Source: Natrialbaceae archaeon (GTDB lineage: Archaea > Halobacteriota > Halobacteria > Halobacteriales > Natrialbaceae). From it: a stretch of DNA of 40,826 nt. Shown here piece by piece: positions 24,225 through 31,637 of this stretch (within the stretch, counting starts at the first letter, position 1; each line of letters begins with the position of its first letter). The position numbers and the translations under genes are program-made. The notes below the pieces were generated by a model. It was not told where the DNA came from and ran no database searches. It was given only the letters and a program-made list of their open reading frames with translations. The stretch spans positions 1 to 40,826 of the forward strand of contig PWMF01000042.1 in NCBI GenBank assembly GCA_003559215.1, read 5' to 3'.

Positions 24225-25169
24225 TCAACCCCGGACGTCGAGCGGATCCGCCTCGAGCAGCTCCCCGACGACCGCCGAGCCGACGCGTTCGGCGTTGTCG
24301 ATCGCCAGCGCGAGACTCGCCGCGGTCCCGTCGAAGCTCTCTTCGACCGTCTCGTCGGGCGCCGGGCGGTCGTAGTTGGCGACCGCGCGCACGCTCAGGT
24401 AGCGCTCGAGCAGGTCGAACCGCTCGAGGGCGGCCGCCGTCGCGGCGTCTTCCATCTGGGTCGTCGCGTAGGGGCCGACGCCGTACTGTTCGCAGAGCCA
24501 GTCGACCTCTCGGGCGTAGCGCGGGCCGTGCCAGAACTCGTCGCCGCAGACGGTCGTTCCAGTCTCGACGGTCGGTCCGCTATCAGGGGCGTCCGGATAC
24601 CGTTGCTGGTAGGTCCGGACCTCGGGGTCTTCCTCGAGGTGGACCCGCTCTGTGGCGTCGAGCGCCGCCTCGAGGAGCCGTTCCTCGAGTCGATGCACGT
24701 AGTCCCGGGGACGGTAGGCGAGGGTGTCGATCGACTCGTCAGGCTCGTCCGATCGCTCCTTGTCGGTTTCGGCGCGGTCCCAGCGGTGTTTGCGATCCCA
24801 GTCGACGACCGCGTCCGCGAGGGCGACCGAACCCAGCGCAGCCCGGGACGGCGGGCCGCCGGCGATCCCCGCCGAGAGGACGTAGGCCGACTCGAGGTCG
24901 ATTCCGGGGGTTGCAAGCAGCGCGGTCGTCGTCGTTGCGGCGTCGCTCTTGCCGATCCCGGTCGTCGTGATCGCGACGTCGGTGTCGGTAAGGTAGATCG
25001 GCGTGTCGGCACCCGGAACGGCCAGCGCGTCGACGAGGTCGGCCCGCTCGAGCCAGGGTCGTCGCTCGTCCAAGGGCGGTTCGGCGACCGCGACGAGCAC
25101 GAGCGCGGCGGGACGAACCGGATCGTTCGGGTCGGGACGTCGCGGGTCCGGAAGCGAGAGTTCGTTCAC
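24225..25169 (-). CDS. NUP-family (nucleoside phosphorylase-like) protein, no signal peptide
   Basis: A 314-residue protein of the purine nucleoside permease (NUP, PF06516) family, whose fold belongs to the nucleoside phosphorylase superfamily. Segments: VAITTTGIGKSDAATTTTALL near 65-85 (phosphate/nucleoside loop), YVLSAGIAGGPPSRAALGSVALAD, FWHGPRYAREVDWLCEQYG, ATTQMEDAATAAAL with the conserved Glu-Asp, and RAVANYDRP. Despite the family name there is no membrane span or signal peptide, so a cytosolic nucleoside-cleaving enzyme is more likely than a permease. The start is GTG at 25169, preceded at TATA distance by a T-rich element. It is divergent from the SprT-like gene. Confidence 0.82.
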   Translation of the reverse strand: MNELSLPDPRRPDPNDPVRPAALVLVAVAEPPLDERRPWLERADLVDALAVPGADTPIYLTDTDVAITTTGIGKSDAATTTTALLATPGIDLESAYVLSAGIAGGPPSRAALGSVALADAVVDWDRKHRWDRAETDKERSDEPDESIDTLAYRPRDYVHRLEERLLEAALDATERVHLEEDPEVRTYQQRYPDAPDSGPTVETGTTVCGDEFWHGPRYAREVDWLCEQYGVGPYATTQMEDAATAAALERFDLLERYLSVRAVANYDRPAPDETVEESFDGTAASLALAIDNAERVGSAVVGELLEADPLDVRG

Positions 25170-25252
25170 GACCGACCGTCGTCGCGGGCGGAAAAAGGCG
25201 TGCCGAAGGCGGGGTCGAAATCGTTTCGAGGATCGCGTTCGTCCGTCGATCC

Positions 25253-25822
25253 GTGACCGACGAGGCGCTCACGATCGACGACGAGATCCTCGCCCGCGCG
25301 CGGATCCACGCCCGGGAAGTGGTCGACGAGCACGGCCTCGAACTCGACCTCGGCGCGCTCGAGTGGGACGTCTCGGCGCGAGCGCGCCGACGCGCGGGGT
25401 TGTGTCGGTGGGACGCCGACCGTGAGGTGGCGACGATCGTCCTCGCACGCCGGGCCTACGAGCGCTACGAGTGGCCCGAGTTCGCGGCGGTCGTGCGCCA
25501 CGAGCTCGTCCACGCCCTGGAGTTCCAGCGCTTTGGCGAGTCGGGCCACGGCGAGCGGTTTCGCGAGCTGGCCGCGAAACTCGAGGCGCCCCGGCGCTGT
25601 CGCTCGTTCGCCGAGCCGCGGTACCTACTCGAGTGTCGGAACGGCAACTGCGACTGGCGGGCGACACGCCACCGGGCGTCGAAACCGGTTCGAGCGCCGG
25701 ACCGGTACCGATGTGGCGACTGTGGTGGCGGCCTCGAGGTCGAGCACGCCGACAGCGGCCGAACCTGGAACTCCGGGAGCGGGTACGGGGGCGCGAAGGC
25801 CGCGCTCGGCGAGGACTGGTGA
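25253..25822 (+). CDS. SprT-like zinc metalloprotease domain protein
   Basis: A 189-residue SprT-like protein, the prokaryotic relative of Spartan/SPRTN, which degrades DNA-crosslinked proteins. The active site is VRHELVHALEFQ (HExxH, His83-Glu84-His87), with the third ligand probably His99 in SGHGERF. A C-terminal zinc ribbon follows: CRNGNC (128-133) and CGDCGG (154-159). All catalytic residues are present. The start is GTG at 25253, the only plausible initiator before the conserved helix. The DNA-protein crosslink role is inferred from family. Confidence 0.88.
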   Translation: MTDEALTIDDEILARARIHAREVVDEHGLELDLGALEWDVSARARRRAGLCRWDADREVATIVLARRAYERYEWPEFAAVVRHELVHALEFQRFGESGHGERFRELAAKLEAPRRCRSFAEPRYLLECRNGNCDWRATRHRASKPVRAPDRYRCGDCGGGLEVEHADSGRTWNSGSGYGGAKAALGEDW

Positions 25823-25867
25823 GCGGAGCGCGGAACACTTATCGGGGAACCGAGTACAGGTCCAGCC

Positions 25868-26407
25868 ATGGGAATACTCGATCTGATGCTCGGGCGGTCG
25901 GGGGAGGGCCAGCAGGGAATCGAGGGCCACTCCTACAAGCTGCCCGAGGAAAGCCACGAGTTCGTCTACCCCGTCGCTGTCCGCCGGATCGAGCTCGAGG
26001 CGCTCGGGGAGCTACTGGCGGCCGACGAGGCGGCACCGTCGCTTGCCGACAACGCCGACGAACTCCAGGACACCTTCGACGAGCTGTTCGACGGGCAGGG
26101 ACCCGACGCGACCGACATTGCGGCCGAGGCCCAGGCCGCTCGCTCGACGGTCGAAGCCGTCCTCGAGACCTGGCGCGAGCAGGTTCCCGAGGGGGACAAC
26201 GGGCTCGGCGTCGTCTACGTCCAGCAGGGGGAGTTCGAGGCGATCCGATCGTTCGTCAAACGCTGCAAGCAACGCGGCAACACCAGCGGCGAGTTCGACC
26301 TCCCGGAGTCGCTGCCCGCGGTCGCCGCCCTGCTGTCACGGTTGGACGAGGCGACCGACAGCAGGTACCGCGCGGTCGTCCACACCGACCTGTTGCCCCA
26401 GTCGTAG
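25868..26407 (+). CDS. Conserved haloarchaeal soluble protein, function unknown
   Basis: A 179-residue acidic, soluble, mostly helical protein, apparently two halves joined near residue 80 (LQDTFDELFDGQGPDATDIAAEAQAARSTVEAVLETW). No Cys cluster, no membrane span and no catalytic motif is evident. The N-terminus MGILDLMLGRSGEGQQGIEG resembles starts of small haloarchaeal housekeeping proteins. GGGAACCGAGTACAGG and a CTTATCGG element lie just upstream. It is transcribed in the same direction as the SprT-like gene, 45 nt away. I do not recognise a named family. Confidence 0.72.
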   Translation: MGILDLMLGRSGEGQQGIEGHSYKLPEESHEFVYPVAVRRIELEALGELLAADEAAPSLADNADELQDTFDELFDGQGPDATDIAAEAQAARSTVEAVLETWREQVPEGDNGLGVVYVQQGEFEAIRSFVKRCKQRGNTSGEFDLPESLPAVAALLSRLDEATDSRYRAVVHTDLLPQS

Positions 26408-26429
26408 CCATCCGTTGCACGGGACGTAG

Positions 26430-27104
26430 TCAGACGATGGCCTCGAGGCGCTCGAGGGTGTCGAGTTCGTAGGTCGGATCGTGCTCGCCGCCGGCTTCGT
26501 CGCGGCCGACGTCGATCCACGCCGAGTCGAGGCCCATCGCGTTGGCGCCCGCAACGTCGGCTCGCAGGGAGTCGCCGACGTGGATCGCTCGCTCCGGACT
26601 CGCCTCGAGAGCGCCCAGCGCCCGCTCGAACGGCGCGGCGTCGGGTTTCGGGTAGACGCCGGCGTTCGGATCGGTGTAGACCCGAACGTCGAACGCGTCC
26701 TCGATCCCGAGCGCCCGCAGTTTCTGGATCTGGGTCTTCCGGCCGCCGTTCGTAATGAGTCCCACCCGCCCGCGGTCGCGGGCGTACTCGAGGGCGGCCT
26801 CGGCGCCGGGACGAAACCGGACGGCGGTGGGATCCTGGACCTCGAGGTATCGTTCGGCCAGCGAGGGCGCGAGGGCGGCGTCGGCACCGGCCCGGTCGGC
26901 GACTTCGGCGAACAGCTCGGCGTAGAACTCCTCGGCGGTCTGGACAGTCGGCAACGCGGGAACGGCCGCACGGAGGTCAGCGGGCGTACAGAAGGGGTCG
27001 CGGTCGACACCCTCGAAGGCCCGCTCGAGCACCGCGGCGGGATCCTGCGTGGGCTCGCAGAGCGTGCTGTCGAGATCGAAACAGATCTCGTCGTAGGCAG
27101 CCAT
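26430..27104 (-). CDS. HAD-superfamily phosphatase
   Basis: A 224-residue haloacid dehalogenase-type hydrolase with an alpha-helical cap (subclass IA). Motif I is FDLDSTL (Asp10, Asp12), motif II LITNGG, motif III YPKPDAAPF with the Lys, and motif IV HVGDSLRADVAG. All are intact. It may act on phosphoglycolate or a sugar phosphate, but the substrate is not predictable. The ATG at 27102-27104 is chosen because motif I begins eight codons later; the open frame extends far upstream only as antisense coding bias. It converges with the gene at 25868 and is divergent from DHQ synthase II. Confidence 0.88.
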   Translation of the reverse strand: MAAYDEICFDLDSTLCEPTQDPAAVLERAFEGVDRDPFCTPADLRAAVPALPTVQTAEEFYAELFAEVADRAGADAALAPSLAERYLEVQDPTAVRFRPGAEAALEYARDRGRVGLITNGGRKTQIQKLRALGIEDAFDVRVYTDPNAGVYPKPDAAPFERALGALEASPERAIHVGDSLRADVAGANAMGLDSAWIDVGRDEAGGEHDPTYELDTLERLEAIV

Positions 27105-27257
27105 CTGGTTTCCGGTACGGTGCCGAACGTTCTGAACGTTTCGTCCCGTGACAGGTGGAAACCCGGCACATCGCCGAGGGTGCCGGCCGACCTTTCGATC
27201 CCCACGACTGCTGTCGGATTCGCCACGTTCAAGCCGCTCCCCTTCGAGACTCGAGCT

Positions 27258-28463
27258 ATGACGAGAGCTGTCTGGGTCAAAGCCGACGACGCTGTCGGCG
27301 ACTGGGACGCCCGCCGCGCGCGGATCACGACCGCGCTCGAGGCGGGTGCGGACTGGGTACTGGTCGACGAGGACGACGTCGAACGCGTCCGCGAACTTGG
27401 CGAGATCAACGTCGCGGCGTTTCGCACCGACGGGGACGTCACGCTGGTCGACGACGTCGACGTCGTCGACGAGGCCGAGACCGAGTCGGAATCGGGGCCG
27501 ACCGCCGAGCCCGACGCCGTCGTCGTCGGCAAGAACGGCGAGGGCGACGGAACGATCGATCCGCCGACGGATCTCTCGGGTTCGGCCGACCTCTCGACGC
27601 TGCGCCGCGAGGGCGAACTCGATCGGGCCGCGTACGTCCGCATCCTCGGGAAAGAGTACGAGGCGTTCGCCGAGTCGGCCGCCGAGGAAGCAGACCACAC
27701 GATCGTCGTCGGTGAGGACTGGACGATTATCCCCTTGGAGAACCTGATCGCGCGCATCGGCGACGAGACGGAACTCGTCGCGGGGGTCACCTCCGCCGAC
27801 GAGGCCAGGACCGCCTTCGAGACCCTCGAGCTCGGCGCTGACGCCGTCCTGCTGGATTCGGACGACCCCGACGAGATCCGCCGTACCGTCGAGGTGCGCG
27901 ACGAGGCCGAGCGCGAGTCCCTGGAGCTCGAGTACGCCGAGGTACTCGACGTCGAGCAGATCGGGAGCGCCGACCGGGTCTGCGTCGACACCGGCTCCCT
28001 GCTCGAGCACGACGAGGGGATGCTCGTCGGCTCGATGGCCCGCGGACTCGTCTTCGTCCACGCCGAGACCGCCGAGTCGCCGTACGTCGCCTCCCGCCCG
28101 TTCCGGGTCAACGCGGGCGCCGTCCACGCCTACGTCCGGACGCCCGACGGCGGCACGAAGTACCTCTCGGAGCTCCAGAGCGGCGACGAGGTCCAGATCG
28201 TCGACACCGACGGCAACACCCGCGAGGCGATCGTCGGCCGCGTCAAGATCGAGCAGCGGCCGATGTTCCGGGTGGCCTTAGAGACCGACGACGGCGACCG
28301 AGTCGAGACGCTACTCCAGAACGCCGAGACGATCAAGGTTCCGACGAGTGCGGGTCGGAAAGCGGTCACCGACCTCGAGGCCGGTGACGAGCTCCTGTTG
28401 TACTACGAAGATACGGCTCGTCACTTCGGCGAGGCCGTCGAAGAGAGCATCATCGAGCAGTAG
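27258..28463 (+). CDS. 3-dehydroquinate synthase II (AroB')
   Basis: A 401-residue archaeal enzyme that oxidatively deaminates and cyclises ADTH to 3-dehydroquinate using NAD, the second step of the archaeal shikimate entry. MTRAVWVKADD begins the protein, GEINVAAFRTDGD is near 50-62, and LGKEYEAFAESAAEEADHTIVVGEDWTIIPLENLIA, SADRVCVDTGSLLEHDEGMLVGS and RPFRVNAGAVHAYVRTPDGG are strongly conserved. The segment 70-105 is an acidic haloarchaeal insertion. It acts directly after the ADTH synthase encoded at 22666, yet the two genes lie 3.8 kb apart with five unrelated genes between. Confidence 0.95.
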   Translation: MTRAVWVKADDAVGDWDARRARITTALEAGADWVLVDEDDVERVRELGEINVAAFRTDGDVTLVDDVDVVDEAETESESGPTAEPDAVVVGKNGEGDGTIDPPTDLSGSADLSTLRREGELDRAAYVRILGKEYEAFAESAAEEADHTIVVGEDWTIIPLENLIARIGDETELVAGVTSADEARTAFETLELGADAVLLDSDDPDEIRRTVEVRDEAERESLELEYAEVLDVEQIGSADRVCVDTGSLLEHDEGMLVGSMARGLVFVHAETAESPYVASRPFRVNAGAVHAYVRTPDGGTKYLSELQSGDEVQIVDTDGNTREAIVGRVKIEQRPMFRVALETDDGDRVETLLQNAETIKVPTSAGRKAVTDLEAGDELLLYYEDTARHFGEAVEESIIEQ

Positions 28464-28481
28464 CCGGCGTCGCGGTCGGCG

Positions 28482-28904
28482 CTAGTTCGTCGGTTCGTCC
28501 TCGGGTTCGGCCGGCTCGAGTCGCGTCGTACACCAGTGACAGAACGTCAGATCCTCGTCGAGGGGTTTTCCGCAGTGGGGACAGCTCGGCCCGTCCTGGT
28601 CGGCGCCGTTGTTCGAGCCCGGCGGGAACCCCATCGATCGGAACGTCGCGTCGATCGCGGCGAAGAGGATAATAAACGAGACGACGAACTGGCTTATCGT
28701 GTCGGTCTCGGTGGTGATGACGCTCACCGCTCCCGAGAGCGAGTCGGCGGCCGCGATCTGGTCGGTCGGGAACAAGATCGCCAGCGACGCCACGAAGATA
28801 CCGCCAAAGGCGAGGCCGCGAATCCAGTCGCGGATGAACACGTGGCCCGCACCGGGGAGGAGCACGGAGAGACCGGCGGCCGCGAGCGCGCGGATCCAAG
28901 TCAT
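28482..28904 (-). CDS. Membrane protein with C-terminal zinc ribbon
   Basis: A 140-residue protein with three hydrophobic segments: about 5-24, 30-48 (LAFGGIFVASLAILFPTD) and 71-92 (FVVSFIILFAAIDATF). A Pro-Gly-Asn linker leads to a zinc ribbon (CPHCGKPLDEDLTFCHWC, 109-126) that would face the cytoplasm. The N-terminus (LSVLLPGAGHVFIRDWIRGLAFGG) resembles the TM2-like 'PGxGHxY' membrane proteins. No catalytic motif. It converges with DHQ synthase II. Function unknown. Confidence 0.78.
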   Translation of the reverse strand: MTWIRALAAAGLSVLLPGAGHVFIRDWIRGLAFGGIFVASLAILFPTDQIAAADSLSGAVSVITTETDTISQFVVSFIILFAAIDATFRSMGFPPGSNNGADQDGPSCPHCGKPLDEDLTFCHWCTTRLEPAEPEDEPTN

Positions 28905-28954
28905 TGTATGTCAACCCGGTGGTGGAGCGGCGCCCTTAACATTCCGATTTCTCG

Positions 28955-29452
28955 TCAGGCCGACGCGGACGAGCAGGCCACCTCGAGACCGACGGTCTGG
29001 GAGATCGTGACGCCGCTCCCGTCGAGTTCGACGGTCGCCGTCGGCTCCTCCTCGAGGGTCTCGCAGTCGACCGTTCCCTCGAGGGTGGTGGTCTCGCCGG
29101 AACCGATATTATCGCCGTCCTGCCACGACGTGTTCTCGATTCCGTCCGGAACCTCGAGCTCCGTTACCGTGATTTCCTCATCGAGCCGGTTCGTAACGTT
29201 CAGCAGCTCCCGCTCGCCCAGCGGCGGCGCCGCGTCAGTCGCGCTCTCGTTCGCTCTTTCGGTCGCAGTTTCCGATCCGGCGTTATCGGGCACTTCGGCC
29301 TCAATGGGCTCGACGGCGACGTTCGCGTCCTCGTCGTCGACGACCTGAACGCTGATCGAGCGGTCCACCGAGACGACGCTGGCGCCGGCGCTCGCGGTGA
29401 TCAGTAGCGCGATCCCGACGACGATCAGGCCGATCCCGACGCGCGCGCTCAT
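28955..29452 (-). CDS. Exported DUF1102-like protein (divergent)
   Basis: A 165-residue secreted or membrane-anchored protein. The hydrophobic N-terminus VGIGLIVVGIALLITASAGA is a signal or anchor. Just after it, VVSVDRSISVQVVDDEDANVAVEP matches position by position the start of the mature part of the three DUF1102 proteins at 33306-35126 (pattern SV..DR.I.V.V.DD..A...). Later, VTNRLDEEITVTELEV resembles their NQGTQ segment, and strands VTISQTVGLEV end the domain. A Ser/Thr/Glu-rich insertion lies between. The start overlaps the stop of the winged-helix gene as ATGA, so the regulator and this protein are co-expressed. Membership of DUF1102 is my inference from the pattern. Confidence 0.72.
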   Translation of the reverse strand: MSARVGIGLIVVGIALLITASAGASVVSVDRSISVQVVDDEDANVAVEPIEAEVPDNAGSETATERANESATDAAPPLGERELLNVTNRLDEEITVTELEVPDGIENTSWQDGDNIGSGETTTLEGTVDCETLEEEPTATVELDGSGVTISQTVGLEVACSSASA

Positions 29453-30018
29453 CGCTTCGGTGGCCCCTCGTGGCCGATGCGGTTGCGCCGCAGGTAGTAG
29501 GTGTGGACGATCGCCGAGACGCCGAACATCGCGGTGAGCAGGGCGCCCAGCGCGACGGCCGAGAGCTCGCCGATCGGGTACACCGGCACCCACGCGAGTG
29601 CCGTGATCACGGCGCCGACTCCCGACAGGCCCAGATAGCAGTGGCTCCACGGGATGTCGTCCTCGGGGACGTACTCGAGGTACAGCTGTAGCTTCCGGGC
29701 CTCGTCGGTGAGCGCGACCTCGCCGCGGTTGCGGTCGTACTCGATGACGCCGGTTTCGTCGAGCCGCGGCAGATGCGACTGGCGCAACGACGTGTAGACT
29801 CGCTTTCTCTTCTTCCAAGGAAGCTCGTCCGCGGGCGTCTCGTACTCCCACGAGGACACCGAGTCGACGAGCGTGCGCAGATCCACGCGCTCCTTCTCCT
29901 CCCGTTTAAGATAGTGCAGTACCCAGCGTCGGCGCTGGTTGCTCAACATCTCGAAGACGTCGTCTCGGTCGAGTTCACCCGATTCGAACTCCTCCTCGTC
30001 CAATTTGCTGACACTCAT
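29449..30018 (-). CDS. Winged-helix DNA-binding protein with C-terminal membrane spans
   Basis: A 189-residue protein of the haloarchaeal DUF7344-like type. The N-terminal domain is a winged helix: DDVFEMLSNQRRRWVLHYLKRE, then VDLRTLVDSVSSWE, then RKRVYTSLRQSHLPRLDETGVIEYDRNRGEV (recognition helix and wing). Two membrane spans follow (about 130-150 and 155-175), so the regulator sits on the membrane. Starts at 30081 or 30087 are possible, but ATTCGGATCC-rich DNA and TATA spacing (AATAATAAATA near 30092-30104, minus strand) leave 30018 with a leader of about 55 nt. It is the first gene of an operon with the exported protein at 28955 and is divergent from the signal peptidase. Confidence 0.78.
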   Translation of the reverse strand: MSVSKLDEEEFESGELDRDDVFEMLSNQRRRWVLHYLKREEKERVDLRTLVDSVSSWEYETPADELPWKKRKRVYTSLRQSHLPRLDETGVIEYDRNRGEVALTDEARKLQLYLEYVPEDDIPWSHCYLGLSGVGAVITALAWVPVYPIGELSAVALGALLTAMFGVSAIVHTYYLRRNRIGHEGPPKR

Positions 30019-30343
30019 TCGGATCCCTCCCTCCGTACCCCCGGCGCCACCCCCCGGTGAGCGTGAGGTACACTGATCCATGATCACCGACGGTATTTAT
30101 TATTGAGAGCGTAGAGTACAGCCGACTAACACTGTAATCCGAAAGTAGCTCCTACAGGAACTGAAATGGTGCTTTCGACCTCTTCGGAACCGTTCTTTGA
30201 GATTACATACTGGGGTGGTTCTGGCAGCCCTTGCCGGTTCGTTTGACACTGCTGCTACGGTTCAAGATGATGTTGACAGGACGATAGCGGGGGTTCAGGG
30301 TCGACCTGACACCCTGCAGGAACTGCCAGACGTCATCTAACGT

Positions 30344-30353
30344 GCCTATAGTA
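30344..30353 (+). promoter_or_regulatory. TATA element of the signal peptidase operon
   Basis: CTATAGTAAG lies about 80 nt before the ATG at 30431, implying a leader of roughly 55 nt. This is unusual among the mostly leaderless genes here and makes room for the hairpin at 30385-30419. Confidence 0.45.
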
Positions 30354-30384
30354 AGGGACCGCCCGCTCGTCGTCGGTTCCGGGT

Positions 30385-30419
30385 ACGTCCGATCTCTCGG
30401 GTGGCGAGAGCCCGGACGT
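30385..30419 (+). promoter_or_regulatory. Strong 5'-UTR hairpin before the signal peptidase gene
   Basis: ACGTCCG (30385-30391) pairs with CGGACGT (30413-30419). Inside, CTCTCG (30394-30399) pairs with CGAGAG (30405-30410), with an AT/CC internal loop and a five-base GGTGG loop. That is 13 perfect base pairs ending 11 nt before the ATG, directly followed by a G-rich Shine-Dalgarno-like run. Confidence 0.55.
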
Positions 30420-30430
30420 GCGGGGGGACG

Positions 30431-31591
30431 ATGAGTACACAACAGGGGAACGCGTGGAGACTCGCGAAACTCGCCGCGATCGGGGCCGTCGCCGTCGTGC
30501 TGCTCGCGATAGTCGCAGGACACCTGCTTGGGGTTCCGATCGCGCTCAGCTACGTCGAAACCGGCAGTATGGAGCCGACGATCGAGACCGGTGACGGCTT
30601 CGTCGCGGTTCCGGCCGCCGTCGCTGGTCCGGTCGAGGAGGGCGACGTGATCGTCTTCGACGCCCAGGAGATCGAGGGCGGCGGGCTCACGACTCACCGG
30701 GTCGTCGAGGTCACCGATCAGGGCTACGTCACCCAGGGCGACGCGAACCCGTTCCCCGATCAGGACTCCGGCGAGCCCATCGTGACGGACGGCCAGGTCG
30801 CCGCGACGGCCCTCCAGGTCGACGGCGAGCCGGTGACGATCCCGCAGCTCGGGACGGCAGTGATGGGCGTCGAGAGCGGCCTCGAGTCCGGCCAGCAGCG
30901 ACTGGCGTCGACGCTCGGGACGACCGCCGTACTCGGCACCCAGGGGCTTTCCTACCTGTTGCTCGCGTTCGGCCTGGGCGTCCTTGTGGTCTCGCTCGCG
31001 CTCGAGCGACGGAGCGGTGCGACCCGGGAGCGCACTCGGGAGCGCTCGCGCGCGGAGGTGTACGACGCGCGGAAACTCGTCCTCGGGCTGGCCGCGCTGC
31101 TGGTCGTCGTCTCGCTGGCGACGATGGTCGCGATGTCGGGGACGACCGAAACGGGGATCGTCAGCGCGGAGTTCGACTCCGATCGCCCCGACGTGATCCC
31201 GGCCGGGGAGACCGAGACTCACGAGTACGAGCTGTACAATGGTGGACTCCTGCCGACGGTAACGATCGTCGAACCCGCGAGCGAGGGGGTCGCGGTCGAC
31301 GAGCGGACGACGCTTGGCTACGGCGAGAACGCGACGGCGGCCGTTTCCTACACCGCGCCGCCCGAGACGGGGTACTACCTCCGGTCGGTGAGCGAACGCA
31401 CCTACTTCGCGGTGCTGCCGGAGCCGATGATCGCGAACCTGCACGCGATCCACCCCTGGGCGGCGATGGGGTCCGTGACGGCGGTGCTGACGGGGATGAT
31501 CGTGGCGCCCCTGGCCCTGCTGGTCGGCACCGGTTCGATCAGGACGCGCTCGCGGTCTCGCTCGCGCTCCCCAGGTGGTGTGAACGACTGA
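30431..31591 (+). CDS. SipW-like signal peptidase I with long C-terminal extension
   Basis: A 386-residue membrane signal peptidase of the archaeal/ER (SipW) type. Span 1 is about 12-32. The nucleophile is Ser46 in ETGSMEPTI and the base is His89 in TTHRVVEV; bacterial Lys is absent, as expected for Ser-His enzymes. TQGDANPFPD (101-110) is the box E Asp region. Ordinary archaeal signal peptidases end near residue 150-200. Here two more spans (about 166-188 and 217-237), a beta-rich exodomain (PAGETETHEYELYNGGLLPT...) and a last span (about 340-365) follow. The tail ends in Arg-Ser repeats. It is followed by DUF5305 and the DUF1102 genes, suggesting a dedicated processing enzyme. Confidence 0.88.
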   Translation: MSTQQGNAWRLAKLAAIGAVAVVLLAIVAGHLLGVPIALSYVETGSMEPTIETGDGFVAVPAAVAGPVEEGDVIVFDAQEIEGGGLTTHRVVEVTDQGYVTQGDANPFPDQDSGEPIVTDGQVAATALQVDGEPVTIPQLGTAVMGVESGLESGQQRLASTLGTTAVLGTQGLSYLLLAFGLGVLVVSLALERRSGATRERTRERSRAEVYDARKLVLGLAALLVVVSLATMVAMSGTTETGIVSAEFDSDRPDVIPAGETETHEYELYNGGLLPTVTIVEPASEGVAVDERTTLGYGENATAAVSYTAPPETGYYLRSVSERTYFAVLPEPMIANLHAIHPWAAMGSVTAVLTGMIVAPLALLVGTGSIRTRSRSRSRSPGGVND

Positions 31592-31637
31592 TAGTTATGA
31601 TTCGATACAACGACTCGAACGGAAGGGGGGATCGACC

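Larger units (their letters stand above)
30088..30430. other. Divergent regulatory region of the surface locus
   Basis: About 340 nt, visibly less GC-rich than the flanks. It carries a TATA element on each strand: AATAATAAATA (30092-30104, minus) and CTATAGTAAG (about 30344-30353, plus). A strong hairpin occupies 30385-30419. Between 30180 and 30340 short open frames exist on both strands, but none has a recognisable product. Confidence 0.5.

Noticed and set aside
30180-30340. Short frames in the spacer before the signal peptidase, considered as a transposase relic
   Set aside because: No match to a family I can name; the region is better explained as a regulatory spacer.
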